Assembly: GCA_905221605.1 (NCBI GenBank)
Contig: CAJNDS010002079.1
Coordinates: forward strand, 2,100,501-2,164,500
DNA length: 64,000 bases
From: Symbiodinium natans
Lineage: Eukaryota; Sar; Dinophyceae; Suessiales; Symbiodiniaceae
Direction: 5' to 3'
In this document: piece by piece, positions 22,801 through 36,800 of the stretch
Layout of the letters: every line of letters starts with the position of its first letter
Position numbering within the stretch: position 1 is the first letter of the stretch
The notes under the pieces: model-generated
Seen by the model: the letters and a program-made list of their open reading frames with translations, nothing else
Told to the model about the DNA's origin: nothing
Database searches by the model: none
Program-made: the position numbers and the translations under genes

Positions 22801-25800
22801 ATTAATGTTGGACCTGCCTTAGGCTCTGGACTCGATATGCAAAGAAACCCACACACAAGACGGCGACTCGAAAGGCCAAACCGAACCCGCAACACCCGAA
22901 AACCCTCAACCCCATGCGCAAACCCTGTAAACGCTAGTCCGGGCTTGGGGTGGGGGATCAGCATTGGCTCCCTCAATCCGGAGCCTTAAAGCTTAAGGCG
23001 TAATGTTGCACCCGCAATATTCTAGGGGGCCGCTATTATGAAAAGTTTTTCGGCTATTCAGGATCTGGACCCTTTGTTTTGGAGGTCCGCTATAATGAAA
23101 AGTTTTCGGGCCGTGACTGTTTTTTGAGGGTTTCAGAAAGGCATAAGCTTCTCGAGAAGTAGAGATACTTGAAGCCTGAAGCCTCGACCTGTCCAGGATC
23201 TCCGACAATCTTCTTTTTTCAGGGCGCCTTTTCTTTATAAATTCCTTACTTAAAACTAGATGATTCCATAGGCGAATCATACCCGGAAAGGGGGTACCTT
23301 ACGGAGGCCTCCGGACGGGCTCAGTCCTTCGGTTTTCAGGAAGGCATAAGCTTTCTCGAGAAGAAGGGATACTTGAAGCCTGAAGCCTCGACCTTTCCAG
23401 GGTCGGGGGGTAGCTTCGGGAGGCCTCCGGGCTCCGGACCCCTCCCCTGCCTGACTGTTTGGGGTCTTTTTTTATTCAGGGTCGCGACTGTTTGGGGGGG
23501 GGGGGGGGGGGGTTACATTATTGCGCTGAAACCCATCCATCAATCAATCAATCAATCATCAACCAACCACACCCTTAAGACCCTGAATGGGTCCTCATTC
23601 ACGTCCTTGACCTGGGCCCCTAGTTAATGGTTATATCGGGCCCCTAGATAATGGTTATATCGCAATGTTATACAAAAGATAGCAACACACTCTTTTGCGC
23701 CCCCTCCATATTGAACTGAACCCCAAGCTCCAAACCCTACAAACCCTCAAAACATGAACGCTATGTGAACTAAATAAGCTCTATTCCCGACATACAAATC
23801 CCTGGGTAGAAAAGCCCGATCAGCCCTTTTCCCTACATACCAATCCCTTTAAACCCTAAGTCCTACGGGCCCTATTCCCTACATACCAATCCCTTATATG
23901 AAGTAGGGTATATACTTCTTGTACCTCCAAAAGGACACTAGGTATATACACTCACCAATATTAAAAAGGAACCTTATATACACTCACCAAAAACAGAAAT
24001 ATAAACCCTGCTTTATAAACCCTAGACCCTACAAACCCGAGTGGCCGCCAAGTTGCAGCAAAGGTCAGGAAGGCAAAGGACCTTCGCAACCCGGAGTGCC
24101 AGGCTAGGGGGGGAAAGAGGGTCTAGGGTCTAGGGTCTAGGGTTTAGGGTTCAGTGTGTGGGTTTTATTGGGGAGAGAAAGATAAGGCTTGTAGGAGAGT
24201 ATGCTGTATAGGGCTTTATGGGGTTCAGGGCGTATGGGGTGTGTAGGGCTCATGGGGTTCTGACGGTGTTTTTTCCCGGTAAAAGAGTGTCGATGTGCTG
24301 ACCATCCCGAAAAGCAAAACCCTAAACCCAAAACCCAAAGATCCTGGAAGACTCCGAAGTTGTTTTTTTTCCACTGCCAAGGGCCGATGACCCCAACGAC
24401 CCCTAAACCCGATCAGAGCCTTGGTAGGTTACATCCTCCCGCAAACGTAACAGAAGGAGTACGCCCCCTGACAGGGTTCAATACCACAAGCCTGAGCTTG
24501 AATAGACCGGAATGATCCCCAATACTCTTTAACCATTTCTCAAGATTCCCTTATTGCAATTTGGTGGTGGGGCCCCTATTCAGATCCTAGAACAAACCCG
24601 TAACCCTAAAGCCGGAAGCTCTAAAGAGCATAGGAGCGGTGCAACTAAACCCCTCTAAGGGTAGTTGCATGGGCCCTCACTATGGTCCCTTACCTCCTTT
24701 AAAGGGTTCTGAAGTATGGGCTAAGGCTAAGGGGTGTATGAAGGGCCTTTTCAGGGGCCATACGAAGGGACTATGTAACTACCCTAAACCCTAAACTCTA
24801 CACCTAAACCCTAAACCCTCAAGGGTGTCTCCTCTTAAGTAACTAAGGGTTTAGGGTTTAGGGTTTAGGGTTTAGGGTTTAGGGTTTAGGGTTTAGGGTT
24901 TAGGGTTTAGGGTTTAGGGTTTAGGGTTTAGGGTTTAGGGTTTAGGGTTTAGGGTTTAGGGTTTAGGGTTCACAGTCCTGCGAGGCAAGAAGTTTTCCAC
25001 CCCTCAGCCAGCTCCCCAAAGCAACAGCACCTCGGATCTGTTCCTGTCGTGTGCCTTGGGTTTAGGGTTTAGGGTTTAGGGTTTAGGGTTTAGGGTTTAG
25101 GGTTTAGGGTTTAGGGTTTAGGGTTTAGGGTTTAGGGTTTAGGGTTTAGGGTTTAGGGTTTAGGGCTTGGGTTTAGGGTTCGGGGTATAGGGGTTAGGGT
25201 CTGCTTGAGTTTCGGAGCTTTCGGGATTAGGATGTAAGGTTTAGCTCGAGTTCGCTCGCTAAGCTCGCTTTAGGGTTTAGGGTTTCAGGGTTTCAGGGTT
25301 TCAGGGTTTCAGGGTTTCAGGGTTTCAGGGTTTCAGGGTTTTAGGAGAGTTTGGGGTTCCCTTTTCTGGATACCGCGAAAAGGGTCCTTCATGTCACATC
25401 AACCCCACCGCTATGGAAGACATCATGGGAACTCCGAGTTGAATATTTAAGGCTTTGGGTGTGGTATCTTGGGGTTTTTTCGGCTTCATAGGCGTTATAG
25501 GGCTTATAGTGTTCATGGGGTTCATCGAGCTTATAGGGTTTATGGTGTGTATAGGGTCTGCAGGGCTTGTAGGGTTTTTGGTGCTTGGGGTCAGAATAGC
25601 TCGCTAGGCCCTTGGGACATGTTTAAATTTTCCCTTATTTGGCCTTGAAAGGACTAAAGTGAGGAATATTTTTCAGAGGGCCCTTAAGGGCCCATCCTGC
25701 TTGGGGTAAATATAACCCCATTGGGGTACTTAAGGGGCTTATCAGTGGGTTATGATTGCACTTTTGCTGGGCCATAAGTACCCTGAACCTCCCTAAAACC

Positions 25801-28800
25801 AGAAACCCTGAACCTTCAACCCGATTTAGTAAGGAATGTTTTTCAGAGAGCTTCAAGGGCCATCCTAGATAAGCCCGACCCTAAACCCTAAACCCTAAAC
25901 CCTAAACCCTAAACCCTAAACCCTAAACCTCCACATAGACAAGCCCGAGGTCATCATCATCTTCTTCAACGAGCCCCTTTCCTCGTTGCTGCGGAACGTC
26001 CTACAGGCACCCTGTGGGGCCCTCCCTTGAGGCTGAGTAGGGTTTAGGGGTTTAGGTTTTAGGGTTTAGGGTTTAGGGTTTAGGGGTTAGGGGTTTAGGT
26101 CTTAGGGTTTGGGGTTTAGGGTTTAGGGATCAGGCATATACGTTTTGGCTAAGAGCGATTACCAGGAATAAGTGGAGTACCAAGGATACGGGAGGATTCT
26201 TGGGCAAGGAGGAAGTGGATCGACCGCCGAGCCAATTGCCAGACGATGTGCTACATGTGCTAGATGGATACCTGATTCAATGCTTTTGTTTAAGAAGAGC
26301 TCGCATTGACATGGGCAGGTTGAGCGGGCTGTGGCGACAAGTTTCCGCCGGACAAGATGTAATTTCAAAACGGTCCAGCTGTTCACGGCTCTTTTCATCT
26401 CTGTATCATCTGTGTAACTTTTCCTCCCTCTGACTTTCGCACTTTTCTCGCCTGCACTAGGGACAGAGGTCGCTTGCTTTGTCCGCCTGGCGTGCCCAAT
26501 CACTTGTCACTTGTCTCACTTGTTGAACTCTTTCACTCTTCGCAGGCTCAACCTTCCATGAAAGCACAGCTGAACGTGATGTCTTGGGATGTTCCCCCTA
26601 ATACACACATTCCTTAATAGGGAGTATAATGGGGGGGGGTACTATAATCCCTATAAAGGATCGTTAGTATAAGGGAGAACGTCCCAAATGATGCCCATAT
26701 CACTATTTCTAGGTTTTGAACATGCCTGCAACTGGCTTCTTCCAAACTATTCTGGGGCCAGCGTCCGGGCTGCATGCGGAGATCTACGCCGGTATCTGAG
26801 GCTAGGCGGATTTCCCTGGTATTCGTTCGTGCCAGTTGCAAGTGCCCTTCTGTCTAGAGATCAGGGTTTAAGGGCTTAGGGCCCCCCTCCCCGCGAAAAA
26901 AAAAAAGAAAAACACCCAAAAAATGAAAGCCTGAGCCATTTTTGTAACCAGTACTATCCCTAAATGACAACCTGAGCCCCTTTACTTTCAATGAGCCGCG
27001 AGGTGCTGAACCTGTCCCCCCCAGAGCTGATCGGCGAGGCATCGCGTGTAATGCTCACGAGACCGCTTTGGGATCAAATGGGTTTAGGGATTTACAGACG
27101 TTTAGGGTTGATAGGGTTGATAGGGTCGATAGGGTCGATAGGGTCGATGGGTCGATAGTTGATAGGGTTTAGGGTTTAGGGTTTAGGGCTTGGGGTAGAT
27201 TCGCGGTGGTTCTAGCGATAACCACACAATATGGCTGTTTCCGGAGTTCTAGGAACAGCTGAGGTCAGGTCGAGTTTCCGGCACGAGTTTCGCGTTTCGC
27301 CTGAAGGTCTGCGTTGTTGATCGTGAGGATGTTTTGGCGCACACGCTTATTCTCAGATGGTCCAACAAATAGAACAAGATCACCAAATCAACAATAGCGG
27401 AAAGCTGCCGTCAAAAGATTGGCCCCAAAACGGGAAGATACCTGTCTCTTTGAAACAACATGGTCTCTTCTTCGGTAGACAAGCGACTGAACGTTACGAA
27501 ATTAGGGTTTGGGGGGGGCTCGGGGTGGAGGCGAAGCTCAAGAAGACCCTGAAATTGTGATATCGCTCGGCTTTTGGTCCCCTACACCCCGAACCCCCAT
27601 AATTTAAGATTTCTGGCCGTGGCACTCCGGGCTTAGGTCTGAGTTTCTGAAGATCTGTCACGGGGCTTCCTAGATTCCTACACCCGAAACCCCTAAATAC
27701 TCATCCCTAAACTCTACTCCCAAATCCCCAGACCCTAAACTCTAAACCCCTGAACCCCCCAAGCGTGCTGCTGGCGGAAGGTCTTGCTCATCGACGACCA
27801 CAGCGATTTGGAGGACCTGGAATAGGGCTTATAAGGATTCGAAGGCTTCTACAGATAAAGGGTGTATAGGCTTGATAAGCCTAAACCCCTAAACCTAAAC
27901 CCTAAACCCTAAACCCTAAACCCTAAACCCTAAACCCTAAACCCTAAACCCTAAACCCTAAACCCTAAACTAAGGGTTTTGGGGCTCAGGGTTTGGGTTG
28001 TTGCAGCAGCATGTTGCGATTGGAATCCGGGCTCTTTTCTGAATCGAGGCACGGGTTTGTCACCCCCCCCCCCCCACCAAACAAAGGGTTTAGGGTTTAG
28101 GGTTTAGGGTTTAGGGTTTAGGGTTTAGGGTTTAGGGTTTAGGGTTTAGGGTTTAGGGTTTAGGGTTTAGGGTCTTTATGTTGATTAATATGCTTGCTGG
28201 CCTACCTGGCTGCCTGTGCGGCTGCGTCGTGGAGTTCATGACTTGAGCACGCCGAAATGTTGAACCCCCTAGGCCCCTTCTGTGCCCTAAGATCCCGGCA
28301 AAATGTTTTGAGTGGACGGGTTGATTTCAGGGATAGGGTTTGACCAATGCTTGACCCCTAAACATCCTAAACCCCTTAATGCCCAAACCCTGCACCCCTA
28401 AAGGTAGGGTTTGGGGTTTACAGAGGGTTTAACCCCAAACCCTAACCCAGAAGTCAAAGCCCTCGCAAACCAAGCCTGACAATTTCAGGAGCTGTCCCTG
28501 CTGCCAGAGCATCTCGATCGACTCAGAAGGCTCCCTGACAGCATTGCTACGCGAGCATTTTCCAGAATACAGGTACCCTTTATTTGTTTAGTGTGTGTTG
28601 TTTTTGTTTGTGTTTTTATGGATACACACACACATATGTGTGTGTGTGTATATATGTGTCATATATCGAACCCCCAAGTATAGCATAGTTCCCATTAAGG
28701 ACTTGTTTCCGGACTGTGGCACTCTAACTCTAGCCCCTTTACAACAACCCTGTCAACCTCCCTAAGCCCTAGACCCTTATAAACAGCAAAATACTTCTTC

Positions 28801-31800
28801 GTGAAGGAACGTACCTTTTAGACTTTGGATTCAGGGGTCTCTTGAATCAAAGAGTTTACCTTACCCAAGAATTGAAGGAGTGGTCTGACTTGGACCTTGC
28901 ACCAAAAAGCCTCCAAGAAAGGGCATTAGGGGTTGGAGGGTTTAGCTTTGGGAAGTTCAAGTTTAAAGGTTTAAGGTTTAGAGGCATAGGGTTAAAGCCA
29001 CCCCAATCTCTAAGCCTCCCGTGTTCAGACAGGCGGCTGCCACCTGGCAAAATTCGCTGCCTGGCTCTTCACTGGGTTGTCTTGGGGCTTTTGGGGTGGG
29101 TTGTCTTGGGGCTTTTAGGGGTTTAGGGTTTAGGGTTCAGGGTTGAGGGTTAGGATCTTCGATTCCCCACCTTGTACCCCTAATCCCGAAACCCTAAACG
29201 CCCTAAACCCTAAACCCTAAAATCGTAGAGCTCAAGGTGCCTGGGCTGGAAAGTCGACAGTTTGGAGTACACATGCATGAAGCAACCCCAAACAAAGCAA
29301 CCACGCCCGCACGTTTAGCATCTTACCAGATATTCGGTCCAATTGGAGCTGGGGCAGTCAACGCACGGGGGCAAGTTTTCAGGGGAGGGTTGCCACAGGC
29401 TTTAGGAGGCTCAGGGTGGGTACTCGGTGGCAAATGCCTCAGCACTAAACCACCTTAAGCCCCAACTATCCCCTAAAGACACAAGCCTCAACCCCAACAC
29501 CCTACTCCGCCCCATTCATCCCTCAACCCGAACACCCTGCGCCATGCGCCCCCAAAACCAAACCGTTCTTCCCGAGGCTTAGTTCGCCGGGAAACCCACG
29601 ACGGCATCGTCGGCGCGCGAAACCGCGGCGTGAAGGAAGCCAGGCCACAGGGCTCAGAGGTTTAGGGTTTAGGGTTTAGGGTTTAGGGTTTAGGGTTTTT
29701 TAGGGTTTTTTAGGGTTTTTTAGGGTTTTTTAGGGTTTAGGGTTTAGGGTTAGGGCTTCTCGGGGTTTAGGGTCTTCAGGGGGTCCACTGGGAGGTTCAT
29801 GGTACTTAGTAGCCCAGTTATAACTGTACTTATATCTCCCAAGTATATCCCTATCGCGGCTTATGAGTGGGTTTCTGACTACACTTAGAATTGGGTTATA
29901 AGTACCCTGAACCTCCAGGTAGGGGTTTAGGGGTCTTTAGGGGGTCTAGGTCATGGGGCTCTACCTTTTCGGGATCCTTGTTTGAAGATCCTCGAAGGGA
30001 ACATCAGGACCATGTCAGGAGTATGAGTATAGTAGAGGAACCTCTTAGGGGCGCAGTTTGACTCCCTTGACCCGGAGTCGATTGTTGAGGGTTCAGTGGT
30101 TCAGGGATTCAGGGGTTCAGGGCTTAGGGGTTTAGGCGTTTAGGGGTTTAGGGGTTTTTTGGGGTTTGGGTCGATGGAAACTCTCAGCCCAAACGCCTCT
30201 CAAACCCTAAGCCCTCAATCTTACAAGGGCAAAACCCTAAACCCTTACACTCCAAACCCCTAAACCCTCAACAATCCTAGAACCTACAACCGTAAACCTT
30301 GTAAGGTCTTAGCAGACCCCTACAAGCCCTAAGCCGTGAAACCAGGTATCCAGTCATCGTCATCCTGGATTCGCATGTGGAGGTGACGCCAGGCATGCGC
30401 AGCACTGCTGTCACTTGGGGGTTTGGGGGGGGGATATAAGAATATACGAACAGAATACAAATAGTAATATACTACGATAATGTTACAGTATTATAGATAC
30501 ATCATAAGGGGGGGGGGGGGGGGGAGCATGGCAGATTTCGGGTGTCGGATCTTGGCTAAACCCTAAACTCCACGCTTTTCGATTGTGCATCCAGAAGTTC
30601 GGGTCATCCTTCCAGAATTTTTGGCTTCGGGCTTTCGCGCCTGTAAAGGTGCAGCCTTTTTACGCTTCAGGGCTTTAAGGGTTTAGCTTTCGTGCGGTAG
30701 CAGACCTTGAGACCTACACCCCCGAGAATCGTTTCGGGGGCAGGGCTTCGGGAACTTAAGCCCCAAAACAGCCTACCCTAAACCCCTGAACCCCTGAAAC
30801 CCCCAAACCCCTATGCCCCTAAACCTGAAACTCCTGAAACCCCTAAACCCCTGAACCCCTGAAACCCCTAAACCGCTATACCCCCAAACCTGAACCCCGA
30901 AACCCCTAAACCCCTATACCGATAAACCCCTAAACCCCCTAAACCCCCTAAACCCCCTAAACCCCCTAAACCCCTAAACCCCTAAACCCTGAACCCCCAA
31001 ACCTGAAACCCCGAAACCCCCAAACCCCTAAACCCCTAAACTTCCTAAACCCTAAAACAGCCCCAAGACAGGCTGGCTCGAGCCACTGGTGGCCCGAATC
31101 CACACAGACCGCAAGCGGGTCATCGTGCCTTCCGACCGAAGCTGCCTCGTTTCTTTGAGCCTAGGGTTTATAGGGTTTAGGGTTTATAGGGTTTACAGGG
31201 TTTAGGGTTTGTAGGGTTAAGGGTTTGTAGGGTTTATAGGGTATATAGGGTTTACAGGGTTTATAGGGTTTACAGGGTTTAGGGTTTACAGGGTTACGGG
31301 TTTGTAGGGTTTATAGGGTATATAAGGTTTATAGGGTTTATAGGGTTTACAGGGTTATAGGGTTTACAGGGTTAAGGGTTTGTAGGGTTAAGGGTTTGTA
31401 GGGTTTATAGGGTATATAGGGTTTTTAGGGTATATAGGGTTTACAGGGTTAAGGGTTTGTAGGATTTATAGGGTATATAGGGTTTATAGGGTTTATAGGG
31501 TTTATAGGGTTTATAGGGTTTATAGGGTTTGCAGGGTTTGCAGGGTTTATATTGTATATAGGGTTTGCAGGGTTTGCAGGGTGTGGGTTTGTGGGGTTGA
31601 TGGGGTTTGATAGGGTTTATAGGGTTTCGGGTTGAAGCCCTTAAAAAAGGAGTGTTGGGCTTGCAGGTTCACATTCTTGAGCCAAACGCTTTGAACCATT
31701 CCCCCTACGCTCTGAGATACTGTTTGGAGTTGAAGCTCCTCCAAGCCCAGCATTGGAAACCCTAAGCGATTGAAGGTGGCAGTTGTTTGGGGGGCGGGGG

Positions 31801-33787
31801 GGTCCTTTCGTCCGAGAAAACACCCCCACGAGCCTGCAAACGCCGAAAGCCCTACTCCCTAAACCTTGAACCCTTAGACACCCAAAACCTCTTAAACACC
31901 CCAAACCTCTTATAAAGCACCCTAAGCTCTAAACCCCCCTTAAGGCACCCCAAAACTCCATATGCCCTCACCCTAAAGGCCCTAAATCCGTCTAAGCTGC
32001 TCCCCAAAAACACACTGAAACCCCCTAAACCTTAAACCCTACAAAACTCACTAAACCCTCTACTAAACCCTACTAAACCCTCTACCAGAACCATCGGAAA
32101 CCCTACTAAACCCACCCTACTAAAGCCATACGAAACCCACCCTGCGAAAGCCTACTAATCCAACACTAAACCCCACTAAGTTTACTAAACCCTGCTAAGA
32201 AACTGCTAAACCCTACTGAACCCTTCTACACCTTCCTTAAGCCCTAACCGTCCCTAACATCTCAACCCAGAAGCCCCAGATTCCCCGAATTTCCCCCAAG
32301 CCCAGGTTTTAGGGTTTAGGGTTTAGGGTTTAGGGTTTAGGGTTTAGGGTTTAGGGTTTCCAAGCCCAGGCCCAACATCGTTGCTATCAACATCGAGACA
32401 CTCGAGCTCCAAGGCTTCCCCTGCAGAAGGGCTGTAGGGGGTTTAGGGCTTAGGGTTTTAGGGTTTAGGGTTTTGAGGTTTAGGGTTTAGGGTTTAGGGC
32501 TTAGGGTTTTGGGGGTTTAGGTTTTAGGGTTTTGAGGGTATCGGGTTTATGGTTGAAGGTTTAGGATTCTAGGCTTTAGGGTTCAGGGTTCGGGTTAGGG
32601 CTTAGTACGGTTCAGGGGTAGGGGGAGGCTTCATGCATGGGAAACAGGGGGTCCCCTCCCCCCTGGCCCGTAAGAGGGTAGAGCCGGGGTGGCGCCCGGT
32701 GCTTTTGATAGTTACACCTAAAGCCTTTCAGGGGGTTGATGTTCATGTTAAATTCCGGTCCTGGACCTGGCTGTGAGACCCGAAGAGAAGGAAGACATTA
32801 AAGAACCTGTTAAATTCCAGGTCTGCGATTTAGCTTTTGAATTTGTTTGTTCGCAGGAGGGCTGCCCTGGCCTCCCATTCGAGGGATCTTCAACTGGCGC
32901 CTGACGCCACTTGTCCTGAGATTCTGCAGTGTTCCGAAACCCCCCTAACACCCCCCGTAAGAATGGAAAAAGAAACTAAACACCCTGAACATCACCCACC
33001 CCGTAAGTACCTTCGAAAGCCTGTTAAGTAGCCCCTGAATTTAGGGCTTTGCATGGTTTAGGAGAGACCCCAAAAACACACCAAGGCCTCCCAGAGCCCC
33101 CCCGAAATCCTAGACAACCCCTGAAACCTTTAAGCTTAAAGCTACTTGGAAATATTTTTAAATTTTTTGTGTACAATAATTCCTACGAAACAGCAAAAAC
33201 GAACCCTAAACCCCTAAAGCATCTGAGGTTTATCGGTGCCGCAGCAGACCCGGAGCTCGACCTTCTAGAGAAGGAGGTGGACAAGAAGGCCAAACCCCCT
33301 AGGGCGTTTAGGGTTTGGGGTTTAGGGTGTAGGGTTTAGGGTTTAGGGCTTAGGGTTTAGGGCTTAGGGTTTAGGGTTTAGGGTTTAGGGTGGGCTTAGG
33401 GTTAAAGATCTCTTACCACTTCCCCCCCTTCAAGGCTCACTGCTTCAGAGGGAATTTGGGATTCAGGTACCTTTAGTACACCCCACAGAGGGAAGCTTAA
33501 ATCCCATATTCCCAGGTTATTCCCACGAATCAAGGGAGTCAAACTAGGACCTTTAAGGATGTATACCCCGAAGAAGAGGTTCCTTTCAATACACCCCCCC
33601 TAATATGGCCCTTAAATATTCAGTCAGCCAAACCCAAGGGTACAACCTTAGGGGTCCAAGGTAGAACCCCATGAACTAAATCAGGGTTCTTATACTTTTC
33701 AAGTGGGGTTCTTCAGGTTTTAAGTTCTTTTCAAACCCCAAACCCTTAAGCCGTAAGCCCGGCAACCTAAAGCGTAAACCCTAACCA

Positions 33788-33870
<83 letters not shown>

Positions 33871-36800
33871 AATCCATCCTAAACCCTAAACCCTAAACTC
33901 TGAACTGAGGCTTCAGGCATTCGAACCCCTGTGATGCCCGGAGGGCTCTTCGCGATGGATCGGGTGGCCTGGTGGGACAAAGGGAGGTTGGGGCAAAGGG
34001 TGATTTCGTGCGGGTTGCTACCGTTTGGTCACAGTTCTGGGATACTTCATGACCCTTAAGAGGAATCAGATCCTCCATTTCGAGTACTGCTTCGGGGAGC
34101 ACAAGCCCACCCCCCCCCCCCCGGCAACCTGAAACACCTAAAACCTGGGTGCCGGGGCGTAAGTTCATGAACTCATGTTGGGATACTCTTCAAAGCATGG
34201 GCCATTTCGGCTTCTGCGCCTGAGATTTAGAAGCCCTAAAGCCGCACAGTGCTTTGAGGAGTACTTTTTCGAGCTGGGCGGCTACGACCCCGAAATTCGG
34301 TACTACGGCCCCACCCCGAGCTTCCGTGGGTTTTTGGGGCCTTGGGGGTTTATAGGGCTTATGAGGTTTAGGGTTCAGGGCTTTGGGTTTAAGGTTTCGG
34401 TCTCAGGGTTTCTAAAGTTTGGGGTTTAGGACTTAGGGTTTCTGGTTTAGGGCTTGGGGTTGTAGACCTAGGTGGTGCGTTTTACCTTTTCGGCCAGAAA
34501 GTGGAGGCGGTCAAGAGCTGAAGGACTAGGTTTGGGGGGGAGTTCTTCTTGAGCGGGTGGATCCTTGATTGAGACTGTGCGCCTTGAGCCCAAATCCCTG
34601 TTCTTCAACCCGAGCCCAAACCCAAGCTTTCGAGAACTCAAACCCTTTACCTAAAGCCGAAAGGGTAACAAGCCCTCAATGGACATGCCCAGCCTGCCCT
34701 GTCTGAGGGCTTAAGGTTTTGGGGTTTTGGAGTTCTCGTGGGGTTAAGCCATTCGGTTACCAGGCAACCAAGACGCCTAGACCCGTGAGAACATCTAGAC
34801 CTTAGATCGCGCACATGGCTGCTTAAGAAGCATCCCATCTGGTTGCGGTTTAGGGATCACGGATAAGGGGTTTGGGGTCTGGGGAAAAATTGAGGTGGGC
34901 TACTTCCAGTGTCTCCTGGGCCCTCAACCGTCCTAAACCTCTTTATCATATCGCGAAAGCCCCCTGCCTTTTCCTTCCCTGTGCTCCTCGGGTTAAGGGG
35001 AAAAACCCTAAACTCTAAACCTTTCCTTTCTCTCTGTCTATCAAGGGGAACAGACTCTAAACCCTACTTGGAGGTTCAGGATACTTCTAACCCAATAATA
35101 AGTGTAGTTCAAACCCACTTGTAAGCCCCTTAATTACCCTAATAGGGATACAATTGGGTCACAAGTACAGTTCTAACTGGGTTCCTAAACCCTAAACCCT
35201 GAACCCTGAACCCTGAACCTGCAAGTAGACCCTAAAATGCTCGGAAGAGGTGCCGAACACGTGGAGATGTCCTTCCGCATTTGGATGTGTGGCGGCTCGA
35301 TGGAGGCACGGGTTCTATATGCCTTAGGGTTAGTGGGGTTTAGAGTTTGGTGTTTAGGGTTTAGCGTTTGGGGTTTCGGGGTTTAGGGCTTTAGGGGTTT
35401 AGGGGTTTGAGATTTGGGGTTTAGGGTTCAGGGCTTTGGGTTTAGGCATCGTGATCGCGTGTTCAGTTCGAAGTTCGGGAACGGGGAGGGAAGGGGCTTA
35501 GGCTTAGGTAACATAGGATTCAAGGATTGGTGTCTTAGTGTAACTCAGGGTTTGGGGCTGTAGGGAGTTGAGGGTTTGTGGTCTCCTGGCATTCGGAGTT
35601 CACAACTCTTGGAGCAGCATACATCGGAGAATCTTTTTAGCTTGTGGCACAGGAGCGGGGCTACGTGGGAAACAAGGAGTCCGTCTTGTCTCCAAAAGTA
35701 GGGTTTTAAGGTTCAAGGTTTCAGGGTTTAGGTGTGTGCCTTAGGGTTTAGAGTTTAGAGTTTAGGGTTTAGGGTTTAGGGTTTAGAGTTTAGGGCTTCC
35801 GAGTTCCCAGCCGTGCGTCGCAAGCTTCCCGAAGACTTCTCCAAGGTGTGATCCAGAAAACGTCGCTTCAGGGCCTCCCATGGCCGAGCAACCCTAAACC
35901 CTTTCTGGGTTTTTTCTTAAATTATTAGTAGGGGTACCTTTTTGAGGCCCTTATTATAAGGGAATCCTACTATTTGAGGGACTAAACTACGGGTTCCTTA
36001 TTTTCGTAAACCCCCATATAAGCCCTAAGCCCTACACCCAACAGTACAAGGCTCCCAAAAACCTACCCTAAACCCTAATCCCTACAACGTACCCACAGAG
36101 GGGAGGACAAGCACTTGAATAGCTAGGGTCTCTCGAGTTTTCGGGGAGTCTAGCAGGGGGGTTTAGGATCTTAGGCTGTAGGGTCTAGAGATTTCGGGGC
36201 TCAGGGTACGCCTTTAGGGTAACTTGTGTTAGGGGCTGACAGGGTTTAAGCACTTAGGGTTGTTCAGGTTTGACCATCGGGTTTTCGGGTCCAGGGCTCA
36301 TGTTTTGGGGACCAGTCAGGTGTTATTATAGGATTTAGGGTTCAGTGCTAACGCAGAACGAAGGTCCAGGATTTAGGCTTGACGCCCTCAAAGAAACGGA
36401 CCGAACCGAAATGGTCTACTTAAATTGCAGGTCAAGCCCTCCACCCACCGAAGCCTGTAACCCCCTAAACCCCCTATAAACCCCCACTAAAGGCCCTTGG
36501 ACCCTAGACCCTCAACGCCAAATCCTGACCCGAAACCCTAACCCTAAACCCGAAACTCGAAACCCTATCCCTAAGCCCTAAACCCTAAGCCCTAAACCCT
36601 AAGCCCTAAGCCCTAACCCTAAGCCCTAAACAATACCCCTAAACCCTGATAAAAACCCTACAAACTATGAGCCCTAGACCTAAGCCACCGAAGGTGGCCC
36701 CGTGCTCCAACGTGGGCCACATCTACCGCGCCTGGGCCAAGTTTAGCTTTTGCTGGCACCAAGACACCGACCTGCAGCGTTCGGCTTGGAGTTGGGTAAG

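Noticed and set aside
26159-26503. Minus-strand frame of 114 codons and overlapping + frame
   Set aside because: No recognised domain, weak codon-end bias, and both strands open; left as intron sequence.
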